A DNA stretch of 64,000 nt from NCBI RefSeq assembly GCF_002102395.1, contig NZ_LQPZ01000030.1:23917-87916 (forward strand), written 5' to 3'. Shown in pieces: positions 1-9,150 of the stretch; position 1 is the first letter of the stretch; each line of letters begins with the position of its first letter. The notes below the pieces were generated by a model, which was given only the letters and a program-made list of their open reading frames with translations, searched no databases and was not told the DNA's origin. The stretch is from Mycolicibacillus trivialis (GTDB lineage: Bacteria > Actinomycetota > Actinomycetes > Mycobacteriales > Mycobacteriaceae). The position numbers and the translations under genes were made by a program.

Positions 1-165
1 CCGCGCCGGGGTGTCGCGCAGCCCGCAGCGTTCCGGGTCCTCGCCGATCGCGAGGAGCAACTCCCGGACCGCGGCCTCGGCGCGGGCCTGGTCGAAGACC
101 GGTCGCTCCGACGGCGCCGGTCGGGCGTCGAACTGCGCATCGATCCCGGTGTCGAACCGAGTCAT
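1..165 (-). CDS. folE: GTP cyclohydrolase I, N-terminal part (runs off the window)
   Basis: The first 55 residues of FolE, the enzyme that converts GTP to dihydroneopterin triphosphate at the head of folate synthesis. The visible part reads [12 protein letters not shown] and then continues through [20 protein letters not shown] to EDPERCGL. This matches the conserved helix at the start of mycobacterial FolE ([27 protein letters not shown]). The ATG at 163-165 is preceded by GGAGG with good spacing. The stop codon of ftsH lies only 14 bp upstream, so ftsH and folE are almost certainly co-transcribed, as in other mycobacteria. The catalytic Cys/His zinc residues lie outside the window, so activity cannot be judged here. 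Confidence 0.93.
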   Translation of the reverse strand, partial: MTRFDTGIDAQFDARPAPSERPVFDQARAEAAVRELLLAIGEDPERCGLRDTPAR

Positions 166-179
166 CGAACCTCCATGGG

Positions 180-2516
180 TTAGCCGCGCGCCGGCGGGGT
201 CTGCCGGCTCTCCTCACCGTGTTGCCCCGGCTGGCTGCCCGGTTCGCCCTGCCCGGGGACCGGGTAGGGCTGGCGGGGCGGGTAGCCCTGGTTCGGGTCC
301 TGCCCGTGGCGCGGACCGGGGTGCGGCGGGTACCACGGTCCGGGCGGGCCGGGCTGCTGCGGGTAACTCGGATGCTGCGGTGGCGGCGGCCAGCCCGGCG
401 CGTACCAGCCGGCCGGCGCGCCGTAATCGGGCTGGGTCGGCTGGGGTTGCTGGGAGCCGCCATTGTGCGGTGGGTGCGGTGGGTGCGGTGGGTGCTCCGG
501 GGTGCCGTTGGCCTCGCGGCGGGCCCGTTCGGCCTCGGCGCTGGCCTCGGCGATGGCGGCTTTGAAGGCCGGCTCGGCGACCGGCTGGGGCCATTCCTCA
601 CCGCGCTCGATCGCCAACTCCCCGGGGGTCTTGATCGGCGGCTTGTCCGACGGGGTGCGGCCCCCGAAGTCGTCGAACAGGGTCATCCGCGGCCGCTTCT
701 CGACCCGGGCGAACAGTTCCTCCAGTTCGGCGCGGTGCAGGGTCTCCTTCTCCAGCAGCTCACCGGCGAGGGTGTCCAGGACGTCGCGGTGCTCGGTGAG
801 GATCGCCCAGGCCTCGGTGTGGGCGGCCTCGATGAGCTTGCGGACCTCCTCGTCGATCTCCCGGGCCACCTCGTGGGAGTAGTCCGGGGCGCTGCCCATG
901 GTGCGGCCCAGGAACGGGTCGCCGTGGTCGGTGCCGTAGCGCACCGCGCCCAGCTTGGCGCTCATGCCGTACTCGGTGACCATCGCCCGGGCGATCTTGG
1001 TGGCCTGCTCGATGTCGGAGACCGCGCCGGTGGTCGGCTCGTGGAAGACCAGCTCCTCGGCGGCGCGGCCGCCCATCGCGAACACCAGCTGCGAGATCAT
1101 CTCCGACCGGGTGCGGAGGCTCTTGTCCTCCTCCGGCACCGCGACCGCATGCCCGCCGGTGCGCCCGCGCGCCAGGATCGTGACCTTGTAGATGGGGTCG
1201 ATGTCGGGCATCGCCCACGCGGCCAGGGTGTGTCCGCCCTCGTGGTAGGCGGTGATCTTCTTCTCGTGCTCGCTGATGATGCGGCTCTTGCGGCGCGGCC
1301 CGCCGATCACCCGGTCCACCGCCTCCTCCAGCGCCGGGCCGGTGATCACGGTGCCGTTCTCCCGGGCGGTCAACAGCGCCGCCTCGTTGATGACGTTCTC
1401 CAGGTCGGCGCCGGACATCCCGACGGTGCGTTTGGCCAGGCTCTCCAGGTCGACGTCGGGGGCCATCGGCTTGCCCTGGGAGTGCACCCGCAGCACCGCG
1501 CGCCGCCCGGCGATGTCGGGGTTGGAGACCGGGATCTGCCGGTCGAAGCGGCCCGGACGCAGCAGCGCCGGGTCGAGGATGTCGGGGCGGTTGGTCGCCG
1601 CGATCAGGATGACCCCGGCCCGGTCGCCGAACCCGTCCATCTCCACCAGCAGCTGGTTGAGGGTCTGTTCGCGTTCGTCGTGGCCGCCACCGAGGCCGGC
1701 GCCGCGCTGCCTGCCGACCGCGTCGATCTCGTCGACGAAGATGATGCACGGGCTGTTCTGCTTGGCCTGCTCGAACAGGTCGCGCACCCGCGAGGCGCCC
1801 ACCCCGACGAACATCTCGACGAAGTCCGAGCCGGAGATGGTGAAGAACGGCACCTCGGCTTCGCCGGCCACCGCCCGGGCCAGCAGCGTCTTACCGGTCC
1901 CCGGCGGGCCGAACAGCAGCACGCCCTTGGGGATCTTGGCGCCCAGGGCCTGGTACCGGCTCGGGTTCTGCAGGAAGTCCTTGATCTCGTAGAGCTCCTC
2001 GACCGCTTCGTCGACCCCGGCGACGTCGGCGAAGGTGGTCTTCGGCATGTCCTTGGAGAGCTGTTTGGCGCGGGACTTGCCGAACCCGAAGCCCATCCGG
2101 GCCCCGCCCTGCATGCGGGAGAACATCACGAACAACGCCACCAGCAGCAGCAGCGGCAGCATGTAGATCAGCAGCGTGCCCAGGATGCTGCCCTGGTTGA
2201 CGGTGGTGTTGACGTCCGCCTTCTTGGCGATCAGGGAGTCATAGAGGGTGACCGCGTAGCCGGACGGGTATTTGGTGATGACCTGGTCGGCGCCCTCGGT
2301 GGCGTCGTTGCCCGCCTTGAGGGTCAGCCGTAGCTGTTGTTCACGGTCGTCGATCTGGGCGCTTTCGACGTTGTCGTCGGCGATCTGGGCGACGGCCACC
2401 GAGGTGTCCACCGGCTTGAACTTGCGGGTGTCGTCGCTGAGGTAGAACAACGACCAACCCACCAGCACCACCACGGCGATCACGGTGACGGTACGGATCA
2501 CGTTTTTGCGGTTCAT
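180..2516 (-). CDS. ftsH: ATP-dependent zinc metalloprotease FtsH
   Basis: Membrane-anchored AAA+ protease that degrades misfolded or regulated membrane and cytosolic proteins as a hexamer. The chosen ATG (2514-2516) gives 778 aa; an open frame continues 56 codons upstream but lacks family similarity. TM1 spans about 8-26 and TM2 about 112-133, with an extracytoplasmic domain between. Walker A GPPGTGKT is at 203-210, Walker B IIFVDEID at about 258-265, the arginine-finger region RPGRFDR at 320-326, and the zinc site HEGGH at 425-429. The C-terminus after about 660 is a long proline, glutamine and glycine-rich tail with repeated PPH units, typical of mycobacterial FtsH. folE follows 14 bp downstream; ephA is divergent. 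Confidence 0.96.
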   Translation of the reverse strand: MNRKNVIRTVTVIAVVVLVGWSLFYLSDDTRKFKPVDTSVAVAQIADDNVESAQIDDREQQLRLTLKAGNDATEGADQVITKYPSGYAVTLYDSLIAKKADVNTTVNQGSILGTLLIYMLPLLLLVALFVMFSRMQGGARMGFGFGKSRAKQLSKDMPKTTFADVAGVDEAVEELYEIKDFLQNPSRYQALGAKIPKGVLLFGPPGTGKTLLARAVAGEAEVPFFTISGSDFVEMFVGVGASRVRDLFEQAKQNSPCIIFVDEIDAVGRQRGAGLGGGHDEREQTLNQLLVEMDGFGDRAGVILIAATNRPDILDPALLRPGRFDRQIPVSNPDIAGRRAVLRVHSQGKPMAPDVDLESLAKRTVGMSGADLENVINEAALLTARENGTVITGPALEEAVDRVIGGPRRKSRIISEHEKKITAYHEGGHTLAAWAMPDIDPIYKVTILARGRTGGHAVAVPEEDKSLRTRSEMISQLVFAMGGRAAEELVFHEPTTGAVSDIEQATKIARAMVTEYGMSAKLGAVRYGTDHGDPFLGRTMGSAPDYSHEVAREIDEEVRKLIEAAHTEAWAILTEHRDVLDTLAGELLEKETLHRAELEELFARVEKRPRMTLFDDFGGRTPSDKPPIKTPGELAIERGEEWPQPVAEPAFKAAIAEASAEAERARREANGTPEHPPHPPHPPHNGGSQQPQPTQPDYGAPAGWYAPGWPPPPQHPSYPQQPGPPGPWYPPHPGPRHGQDPNQGYPPRQPYPVPGQGEPGSQPGQHGEESRQTPPARG
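467..499. repeat. short tandem repeat in ftsH tail (PPH codons)
   Basis: The sequence GGTGGGTGC is repeated about three times in tandem within ftsH. On the minus strand it encodes [10 protein letters not shown] at the start of the proline-rich tail. Such 9-bp units can change copy number by slippage without breaking the frame. Boundaries are approximate. Confidence 0.6.
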
Positions 2517-2637
2517 CAAATTCCGACCGTGGTCGGCCCGATCCTTCCAGTACAGGCAGCTGCAGTCCTCAAGGCTACCGCGACGGTCTGCACCGATCGT
2601 CGCGAAGCCGGACGGCCGGCTGTGCTTGGGTGGGGAC

Positions 2638-3612
2638 ATGGCTGGCAGCGTGGACACGGCGACCGAACGCTTCATCGACACCAACGGGGTGCGACTGCGG
2701 GTGCTGGAGGCCGGCGAACCCGGTGCGCCGGTGGTGCTGCTCGCGCACGGTTTCCCCGAGTTGGCCTACTCCTGGCGGCATCAGATCCCGGCGCTGGCCG
2801 CCGCCGGTTACCACGTGCTCGCCCCCGACCAGCGCGGCTACGGCGGCTCGTCGGCGCCCGCCGAGATCGAGGCCTACGACATCCACGCCCTCACCGCCGA
2901 CCTGGTCGGCGTGCTCGACGCGGTCGGCGCCGAGCGCGCGGTCTGGATCGGCCACGACTGGGGCGCGCCGGTGGTGTGGAACGCCGCGCTGCTGCACCCC
3001 CACCGGGTGGCCGCGGTGGCCGGGCTGAGTGTGCCGCCCACCCCGCGCCCGCAGGAGGCGCCGACCGCGGCGTGGCGGCGGCTCTTCGGGGACCGCTTCT
3101 TCTACATCCTGTACTTCCAGCAGCCCGGGGTGGCCGACGCCGAACTCGACGCCGACCCCGAGCGCACCATGCGGTCGATGTTCGGCGGGCTGACCGCCCC
3201 CGGCGACGCGGCCGCCGCGGCCGTCATGCTCGATCCCGGCCCGGCCGGTTTCCTGGACCGGATACCCGAGCCGGATGCCCTGCCGGACTGGATCACCGCT
3301 GACGAATTCGCCTACTACGTCGCCGAATTCGGCCGCACCGGGTTCACCGGCGGGCTGAACTGGTACCGCAACTTCGACCGTAACTGGTCGACCACCCCGC
3401 AGCTGGCCGACGCGAGCACCGATGTCCCCGCGCTGTTCCTGGCCGGCGCGGCCGACCCGGTGCTCGGCTTCACCCGCCGGGACCGGGCCCGGGAGGTCGC
3501 GGCCGGGCCGTACCGGGAACTGCTCATCGAGGACGCCGGGCACTGGCTGCAGCAGGAGCGTCCCGACCAGGTCAACGCCGCGCTGCTGGAGTTCCTCGCC
3601 GAGCTGCGCTGA
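2638..3612 (+). CDS. ephA: alpha/beta-hydrolase, probable epoxide hydrolase EphA
   Basis: A 324-aa alpha/beta-hydrolase of the epoxide hydrolase group, which opens epoxides to diols in lipid detoxification. The oxyanion motif HGFPE is at 37-41 and the nucleophile elbow GHDWGAP has Asp107 as nucleophile, as expected for epoxide hydrolases rather than Ser esterases. The catalytic His lies in [12 protein letters not shown] near the C-terminus. The ATG at 2638 follows GGTGGGG; the open frame upstream is not conserved-looking. It sits divergent from ftsH, the place of Rv3617 (ephA) in M. tuberculosis, though the esx-associated genes between them there are absent here. Substrate is not known from sequence. 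Confidence 0.82.
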   Translation: MAGSVDTATERFIDTNGVRLRVLEAGEPGAPVVLLAHGFPELAYSWRHQIPALAAAGYHVLAPDQRGYGGSSAPAEIEAYDIHALTADLVGVLDAVGAERAVWIGHDWGAPVVWNAALLHPHRVAAVAGLSVPPTPRPQEAPTAAWRRLFGDRFFYILYFQQPGVADAELDADPERTMRSMFGGLTAPGDAAAAAVMLDPGPAGFLDRIPEPDALPDWITADEFAYYVAEFGRTGFTGGLNWYRNFDRNWSTTPQLADASTDVPALFLAGAADPVLGFTRRDRAREVAAGPYRELLIEDAGHWLQQERPDQVNAALLEFLAELR

Positions 3613-3662
3613 ACGCCGCCGCTGCCGGGGTGGCGCGGCGGGCGGTCCACCCGGCGGGCACG

Positions 3663-3668
3663 TAAGGT
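3663..3668 (+). promoter_or_regulatory. -10 box of a probable leaderless lpqG promoter
   Basis: TAAGGT ends 7 nt before the ATG at 3676. This is the spacing at which the first transcribed base would be the start codon. It also supports ATG 3676 over the upstream in-frame GTG at 3667. Confidence 0.5.
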
Positions 3669-3675
3669 GCCAGGC

Positions 3676-4407
3676 ATGCCGATCGCAGCACACCCCCGCA
3701 GATCGCTCCGCTGGATGATCGCCCCGGCGGTGGCCGCGGTGACCATCGGCGGGCTCGCCGGATGCGACGCCGACAGCCCCGCCGACGGCTCCCCGCGCGA
3801 GGTCACCGTCGTCGGCAGCGGGGAGGTGCAGGGCAGCCCGGACACCCTGACCGCCGAGGTGGGCATCGAGTTCACCGCCGCGGACGCCTCGACGGTGATG
3901 AACCAGACCAGCGAGCGCCAACACGAGCTGATCACCGCGCTCACCGACGCCGGGGTCGACGAGCGCGACATCGCCACGGCCCGGGTCAGCCTGCAGCCGC
4001 AGTACGCCAACGACCCGGCCGGGGCGTCGGTGATCACCGGCTACCGCGCCACCAACTCGATCCGGGTCACGATCCGCGAACTCGACTCCGCCTCCGAGGC
4101 GCTGTCGCTGATCGTCAGCACCGGCGGCGACGCCACCCGCATCGACTCGGTCAGCTACTCCATCGACAACGACTCCGACCTGGTGCGCGACGCCCGGGAG
4201 CGGGCCTTCAACGACGCGAAGGACCGCGCCGACCAGTACGCCGAGCTGGCCGGGCTGCGGCTGGGCAAGGTGCTGTCGATCTCGGAGTCCGGCGGCGACG
4301 ACGCGCAGCGCCCGATGCCGGCGCAGCGCGCGATGGCCGATGTGCCGCTGGAGCCCGGCGAGCAGACCGTGAGCTTCTCGGTGACCGCGGTCTGGGAGCT
4401 GAAGTAG
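3676..4407 (+). CDS. lpqG: SIMPL (DUF541) domain lipoprotein LpqG
   Basis: A 243-aa lipoprotein. The N-terminus has arginines, a hydrophobic stretch and the lipobox LAGC, so Cys would be lipidated after signal peptidase II cleavage. The mature part begins with VTVVGSGEV and continues as a SIMPL/DUF541 domain, a fold found in periplasmic and surface proteins of unclear function. The GTG at 3667 is in frame, but ATG 3676 gives a normal lipoprotein signal and a leaderless promoter fit. It is convergent with hpt, with 10 bp between stop codons. In M. tuberculosis lpqG (Rv3623) also precedes hpt. Confidence 0.85.
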   Translation: MPIAAHPRRSLRWMIAPAVAAVTIGGLAGCDADSPADGSPREVTVVGSGEVQGSPDTLTAEVGIEFTAADASTVMNQTSERQHELITALTDAGVDERDIATARVSLQPQYANDPAGASVITGYRATNSIRVTIRELDSASEALSLIVSTGGDATRIDSVSYSIDNDSDLVRDARERAFNDAKDRADQYAELAGLRLGKVLSISESGGDDAQRPMPAQRAMADVPLEPGEQTVSFSVTAVWELK

Positions 4408-4417
4408 CCGGCCTCGG

Positions 4418-4999
4418 CTACTGGCCCTGGTAGATCCGCGGGTCCAGGGTGCCGATGTAGGGCAGGTCGCGGTAGCGCTCCAGGTAGTCCAGGCCGTACC
4501 CGACGACGAATTCGTTGGGGATGTCGAAGCCGACGTAGCCGATCTGCACCCCGGTGCGCATCGCGTCGAGCTTGCGCAGCAGGGTGCACACCCGCAGCGA
4601 TCGGGGCTGGCGCGCCGCCAGGTTGCGCAGCAGCCACGACAGCGTCAGCCCGGAGTCCACGACGTCCTCCACGATCAGCACGTCGCGGTCGCTGATGTCG
4701 CGGTCGAGGTCTTTGAGGATGCGCACCACCCCCGACGAGGAGGTGGACGAGCCGTAGGAGGAGACCGCCATGAACTCGAACTGGGTGGGCAGCGGGATCG
4801 CCCGGGCCAGGTCGGTGACGAACATGACCGCGCCCTTGAGCACCGTCACCAGCAGCAGGTCGCGGCCGTCGGCCGCGGCGAGCTCGGCGTAGTCGCGACC
4901 GATCTGGGCCCCCAACTCGGCGGTGCGCTCCTGGATCTGGTCCTCGCTCAGCAGCACCGATTTGATGTCGCCCGGGTACAGCGGCCCTGTCACGCCCAC
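4418..4999 (-). CDS. hpt: hypoxanthine phosphoribosyltransferase
   Basis: Purine salvage enzyme that joins hypoxanthine or guanine to PRPP. The PRPP-binding loop [11 protein letters not shown] is intact, and the family signatures [11 protein letters not shown] and [11 protein letters not shown] (flexible loop) are present. The open frame extends to 5077, but conserved sequence begins near [22 protein letters not shown] 4999 (or GTG 4993, two codons later) starts about 20 bp after the tilS stop and gives 193 aa, close to the usual size. Last gene of the dacB-Rv3626c-tilS-hpt operon, an arrangement shared with many actinobacteria, where tilS-hpt-ftsH form a unit. Confidence 0.9.
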   Translation of the reverse strand: MGVTGPLYPGDIKSVLLSEDQIQERTAELGAQIGRDYAELAAADGRDLLLVTVLKGAVMFVTDLARAIPLPTQFEFMAVSSYGSSTSSSGVVRILKDLDRDISDRDVLIVEDVVDSGLTLSWLLRNLAARQPRSLRVCTLLRKLDAMRTGVQIGYVGFDIPNEFVVGYGLDYLERYRDLPYIGTLDPRIYQGQ

Positions 5000-5018
5000 A
5001 GCGTGCCATGCCGCCGGG

Positions 5019-6005
5019 TCAACGACCAAGGTCGGGTCGCGCGGCGACCGGCTCGGTGCGCAACACCAGCCGCCCACCGGTGCGCGCGGCGACCAGCCGC
5101 TGCCGCGGCAGTGCGGACGGGACGGCCACCGCGCCCTGGCCGCGCCAGGCGGTGACCAGCGCGTCGACCCGGCGGATCTGCTCGTCGGTGAGGCCGGTGG
5201 CGCCGCCGGCCAGCAGCCAGGCCCGCAGCACCCGCCGCCGGATCGGCGCGGGCAGCGCGCCCAGGCCCGCCGAATCGAGGGCCCGCGGATCGGCGGTGTC
5301 GCGAAGCCGGGCCTCGGCCAGGCCGTCGAGGTAGTCGGTGTCCTCGCCGACGGCCGCGGCGGTGCGGGCCAGTGCCTCGGCGACCCCGCCGCCGAGCACC
5401 TCCTCGAGCAGGGGCAGCACCTCGCGGCGCAGCCGCACCCGGGTGAAGCGGTGGTCGCTGTTGTGCGGGTCGTGCCAGGGGGTCAGGCCCAGTTCGGTGC
5501 AGGCCGCCGCGGTGAGCCGGCGGCGCACCCCCAGCAGCGGGCGGCCCCACGGCGCGACGTAGGGGCGCATGCCGGCGATCGAGCGCGGCCCCGAACCGCG
5601 GCCCAGCCCGAGCAGCACGGTCTCGGCCTGGTCGTCGAGGGTGTGGCCGAGCAGCACCGGCCGCCCGGCGTGCGCGTCGCGCAGCGCGGCGTAGCGCGCC
5701 GTGCGGGCCGCGGCCTCCGGTCCGCCCGCCCCGGCCACCGTCACCCGCAGGATGCGGGCGTCGACGCAGCCCAGGTCGACCGCGTGGGCGCGAGCCGCCT
5801 CGGCCACCGCCGCCGAGCCGTCCTGCAGTCCGTGGTCGACGATCAGCGCCACCGTGTCCGCCAGCCCGGCCGCCGCGGCGGTCAGCGCCAGCGAGTCCGG
5901 TCCGCCGGACAGCGCCACACACCACCGGTCGGCGTCGGGCAGGTGGGCGGCGCGGAAGCCGGTGACCGCGGCGCGCAGCCGGTCTAGAGCACCCGGGCGA
6001 TCCAC
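5019..6005 (-). CDS. tilS: tRNA(Ile)-lysidine synthase
   Basis: ATP-dependent enzyme that converts C34 of tRNA-Ile2 to lysidine, so that AUA is read as Ile. The PP-loop motif SGGPDS (within [13 protein letters not shown]) lies about 31 residues from the chosen start. Further family signatures are [25 protein letters not shown] and [13 protein letters not shown] 6003-6005 is the first plausible start after a long uninformative frame and overlaps the upstream gene by 22 bp, suggesting translational coupling. Length 328 aa fits the short actinobacterial form. Essential in most bacteria. Confidence 0.9.
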   Translation of the reverse strand: MDRPGALDRLRAAVTGFRAAHLPDADRWCVALSGGPDSLALTAAAAGLADTVALIVDHGLQDGSAAVAEAARAHAVDLGCVDARILRVTVAGAGGPEAAARTARYAALRDAHAGRPVLLGHTLDDQAETVLLGLGRGSGPRSIAGMRPYVAPWGRPLLGVRRRLTAAACTELGLTPWHDPHNSDHRFTRVRLRREVLPLLEEVLGGGVAEALARTAAAVGEDTDYLDGLAEARLRDTADPRALDSAGLGALPAPIRRRVLRAWLLAGGATGLTDEQIRRVDALVTAWRGQGAVAVPSALPRQRLVAARTGGRLVLRTEPVAARPDLGR

Positions 6006-7027
6006 TGCTCGGGGTTCTCGATCTCGGCGGGCAGCGGCAGGGTCTGCGGACCCGACCACACCGTGTTGAACCGGTCCATGCCCACCCGCTGCACGACGTG
6101 GTCGACGAACGCTTTGCCGCGGGTGTACTGGCTGAGTTTGGCGTCGATGCCCAGCAGGGCGCGCAGCAGCCGTTGCAGCGGCGGCTGCTTGCGTTTGCGC
6201 CGGTCGTCGAAGCGGCGGCGGATGGTGGCCACCGACGGCACCGCGTCCGGGCCGACCCCGTCCATCACGTGGTCGGCGTGGCCTTCGAGCAGGGTGCCCA
6301 GCACCAGCAGCTGGTCGAGGGCCTCGCGCTGCGGGGCGGACTGCAGCGCGCGGACCATGCCCAGGATGCCGGTGGTGGCGGGGTCCGGGTCGCGGCGGCT
6401 GCGGGCGAACTCGGCGAGCCGGCCCACCACGTCGGTGAAGTCGTCGCCGGCGTCGCTGGTCAACACCGCCAGTGCGCCGGCCATGTGGTCGGGCAGCCAC
6501 GGGTTGGCGGTGAACTGCACCCGGTGGGTGACCTCGTGCAGGCAGACCCAGAGCCGGAAGTCGGCGGGTTCCACCCGCAGCTGGCGTTCGACGGCGATGA
6601 CGTTCGGTGAGACCAGCAGCAGCGCGCCTGCGCCGTCGTCGGCGAACGGGTCGTACTGGCCGAGGATGCTCGAGGAGATGAACGCCAGCACCGCGCCGGT
6701 CTGCGCGCCGGCGAGGCGGCTGCTGATGAAGCCGCGCGGCTTGTCGGTGCCGCCGGTCATCACCCGCATCGACTCGGCGGCCGCGGCGATCCAGCCGGGC
6801 CGGTCCACGACCCGGGTCGCCGGGGTCACCGCACTGCGCACCGACAGCCCGGTCACCTCCGCCACCAGCGGCAGCGCCGTCTGGGCGGCGGTGTGCAGTT
6901 CCTCAACGGCCTGGCGGCGGGTGTAGTCGGTCGACGGCGGCGCCGGGCGGGCCAGCCGGGCGCCGACCGTGGTGGCGAAGCGCCAGTCGACGGCGCGGCC
7001 GACGGTGAGCTCGGGGGTGCCGGTCAC
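5984..7027 (-). CDS. zinc-dependent metalloprotease-like protein (DUF2342, Rv3626c family)
   Basis: A 347-aa actinobacterial family annotated as zinc-dependent metalloprotease, sometimes as an F420-associated protein. The zinc motif HEVTHR (HExxH) is clear, in the context VCLHEVTHRVQF. A second conserved acidic segment, LVLGTLLEGHADHVMDG, may supply the third ligand. No signal peptide is seen, so it is probably cytosolic. The GTG start overlaps the dacB stop in GTGA, and the 3' end overlaps the tilS start, so it is inside a tightly coupled operon. Physiological substrate unknown. Confidence 0.82.
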   Translation of the reverse strand: MTGTPELTVGRAVDWRFATTVGARLARPAPPSTDYTRRQAVEELHTAAQTALPLVAEVTGLSVRSAVTPATRVVDRPGWIAAAAESMRVMTGGTDKPRGFISSRLAGAQTGAVLAFISSSILGQYDPFADDGAGALLLVSPNVIAVERQLRVEPADFRLWVCLHEVTHRVQFTANPWLPDHMAGALAVLTSDAGDDFTDVVGRLAEFARSRRDPDPATTGILGMVRALQSAPQREALDQLLVLGTLLEGHADHVMDGVGPDAVPSVATIRRRFDDRRKRKQPPLQRLLRALLGIDAKLSQYTRGKAFVDHVVQRVGMDRFNTVWSGPQTLPLPAEIENPEQWIARVL

Positions 7028-8400
7028 GACCCGCACCCGCAGGACCGCAGCGTCGCCGCGACCGCGTCGATCGCCGTGCGTCCGGTGGGCCCGGCGTCGT
7101 TGGAGATCAGGGCGAAGGTCAGCACCCGGCCGCGGCGGTCGGTGACCACCCCGGCCAGGGCGTTGGTCGCGGTCAGCGACCCGGTCTTGGCGCGCAGCCA
7201 CCCTGCCGCGTTGCGGTCGGCGTCGGGGTCGAGGAACCGGTCGGAGAGGGTGCCGCTGCCGCCGGCGACCGGGAGCAGGTCCAGCAGCGGCCGCAGCCGT
7301 GGCTCGCCGGGTCCGGCGGCGCGCTGCACCACCCCGTCGAGGGTGCGGACGGTCAACCGGTCGTCCAGGGACAGCCCGCTGGAGTCGACCAGGACCGACC
7401 CGGCGGTGTCGATGCCCGCGGTGTGCAGCACGGCCAGCACCGCCTCGACACCGCCGGTGAAGGACTGCGGGTGGTTGGCGGCGGCGGCGACCTCGCGGGC
7501 GATGCACTCGGCCATCACGTTGTCGGAGGCGGCCATCATCTGCCGCAGCCGCAGAATCAGTGGCGCGGATTCGACCGCGCCGAGCTGGCGGGCCCCGGCG
7601 GGTGCGGCGCCGACGGTGACCGCGGCGGGGTCCAGGCCGAGCGCGGCGGCCAGTGCCCGGCCGGCGTCGAGCGCCGGGGTGGTGGAGCGTTTGGATTCCA
7701 CCGTGGTGGGCTGGATGCGGCCGGCGTCGACCATCACCGCCTCGATCGGGGCGATGTCCCCGCCGTCGATGTCCAGCGGGTCCCAGCCGGGGGCCATGGT
7801 GGGTCCGCTGAAGGCGCCGACGTCGACGCGCACCCGGGTCGGGGTCACGCCGCTGACGCGGACCTGGTCGGCGAGGTCACTGATCCGGGCGGCCCCGGCG
7901 TACCAGGTGTCCTGGCCGGGCCCGGCCGCCGACAGCACCGGGTCACCACCGCCGATCAGCACCACCGCGCCGGGATCGCGGTCGTCGGCGACCACCCGGG
8001 TGGTCAGCCGGGCCTCGCGGTCCAGGCTGAGCAGCGCCGCCGCGGCGGTGAGGACCTTGTTGGTGGAGGCGGGCAGCATCGGGATGTCGTCGTGCTGGGC
8101 CCACAGTTCGGTGGCGGTCGCCGCGTCGGTGACCCGGCCGCCCAGGAAGCCCAGGTCGGGGTCGGCCAGCGCGGCGGTCAGGGCGGCCGCGAGCCCCGCG
8201 GCGGTGGGCGCGGGCGCGCTGTCGGAAACCGGGACCACCCCGGGCCCCGCGACGGCCGCCGGCGGCGGTGCGGCCTGCGCGCCGGGGCCGCGGCCGCTCT
8301 CGGTGAGCACGACCATCCACGTGAGCAGCGCGACGACGACCAGCAGGACGGTCACCCCGATCGCCACGTGGGTCGACCGGCGCCAGTGCGTGGGACGCAT
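7024..8400 (-). CDS. dacB: D-alanyl-D-alanine carboxypeptidase/endopeptidase (PBP4 family)
   Basis: Penicillin-binding protein of class C (PBP4/DacB type) that trims or cleaves peptidoglycan stem peptides outside the membrane. The ATG at 8398-8400 follows AGGAG and begins an N-terminal membrane anchor (VTVLLVVVALLTWMVVL). Active-site motifs are SxxK in PASTNKVL, SxN in ASDNVM and KTG in RAKTGSLTATN. Length 458 aa matches Rv3627c. It begins the operon that continues to hpt, and is divergent from ppa with about 134 bp between starts. Confidence 0.93.
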   Translation of the reverse strand: MRPTHWRRSTHVAIGVTVLLVVVALLTWMVVLTESGRGPGAQAAPPPAAVAGPGVVPVSDSAPAPTAAGLAAALTAALADPDLGFLGGRVTDAATATELWAQHDDIPMLPASTNKVLTAAAALLSLDREARLTTRVVADDRDPGAVVLIGGGDPVLSAAGPGQDTWYAGAARISDLADQVRVSGVTPTRVRVDVGAFSGPTMAPGWDPLDIDGGDIAPIEAVMVDAGRIQPTTVESKRSTTPALDAGRALAAALGLDPAAVTVGAAPAGARQLGAVESAPLILRLRQMMAASDNVMAECIAREVAAAANHPQSFTGGVEAVLAVLHTAGIDTAGSVLVDSSGLSLDDRLTVRTLDGVVQRAAGPGEPRLRPLLDLLPVAGGSGTLSDRFLDPDADRNAAGWLRAKTGSLTATNALAGVVTDRRGRVLTFALISNDAGPTGRTAIDAVAATLRSCGCGS

Positions 8401-8534
8401 AACTCTCCTGACTGTCTGGTGCAATTCTGCCCGAGCGGCCCGCGCCGGCCCGGGTGCGGTCGCCAACCGCGGACGGCGAGCCTTAAACTCAGCCGGACTC
8501 AACCCGGACTCAGCGCAGGCAAGGAGCCAGCACC

Positions 8535-9023
8535 GTGCAATTCGACGTGACCATCGAGATCCCGAAGGGGCAGCGCAACAAGTACGAGATCGACCACGAG
8601 ACCGGGCGGGTGCGGCTGGACCGCTACCTGTACACGCCGATGGCCTACCCGGCCGACTACGGGTTCATCGACAACACCCTCGGTGAGGACGGCGACCCCC
8701 TCGACGTGCTGGTGTTGCTGCCGCAGTCGGTGTTCCCCGGGGTGCTCATCGAGGTGCGCCCGGTGGCGATGTTCCAGATGACCGACGAGGCCGGCGGTGA
8801 CGACAAGGTGCTGTGCGTGCCGGCCGGGGACCACCGCTGGGACCACATCAACGACCTCGCCGATGTGCCGGCCGACGAGCTCGACGCGATCAAGCACTTC
8901 TTCATGCACTACAAGGACCTGGAGCCGGGCAAGTTCGTCAAGGGCGCCGACTGGGTGGGCCGCGCTGAGGCCGAAGCCGAGGTGCAGCGTTCCTTCGAGC
9001 GATTCGAGAAGGCCGGGCACTGA
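8535..9023 (+). CDS. ppa: inorganic pyrophosphatase
   Basis: Family I soluble pyrophosphatase, 162 aa, which hydrolyses PPi to drive biosynthesis. The metal-binding signature [13 protein letters not shown] is intact, as are the substrate-binding [10 protein letters not shown] and the YPADYGF region. The GTG start is preceded by AAGGAG with good spacing. Same position and length as Rv3628. The gene ends before a hairpin element at 9076-9125. Confidence 0.96.
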   Translation: MQFDVTIEIPKGQRNKYEIDHETGRVRLDRYLYTPMAYPADYGFIDNTLGEDGDPLDVLVLLPQSVFPGVLIEVRPVAMFQMTDEAGGDDKVLCVPAGDHRWDHINDLADVPADELDAIKHFFMHYKDLEPGKFVKGADWVGRAEAEAEVQRSFERFEKAGH

Positions 9024-9075
9024 CCGGCACCCCGCCGCGGCACACCGCCGCATCGTGCGGGGAGCCGGCGCGCGC

Positions 9076-9125
9076 GTGAAGTGTCAGGGCGGAAATCCGT
9101 TGCCCGGATCGCCCTGCAGCTTCAC
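9076..9125. terminator. long hairpin between convergent ppa and terC-like genes; dispersed repeat copy 1
   Basis: Nested complementary arms: GTGAAG (9076-9081) with CTTCAC (9120-9125), CAGGGCG (9085-9091) with CGCCCTG (9110-9116), and ATCCG (9095-9099) with CGGAT (9105-9109). It lies between convergent 3' ends and probably stops transcription from both sides. The left arm resembles that of the element at 19783-19838, so the two look like copies of one dispersed hairpin family. Confidence 0.6.
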
Positions 9126-9150
9126 TCGGCGTCGAGACGGCGGGGCGCGC

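Noticed and set aside
219..2333. 704-codon open frame on the plus strand opposite ftsH
   Set aside because: It is antisense to a clear FtsH, and its composition (Gly/Arg/His/Leu-rich) is what a shadow frame of GC-rich DNA gives. Similar shadows lie opposite the P-type ATPase (11184-13163, 13188-14924), topA (24079-26169) and the helicase (27917-30013).
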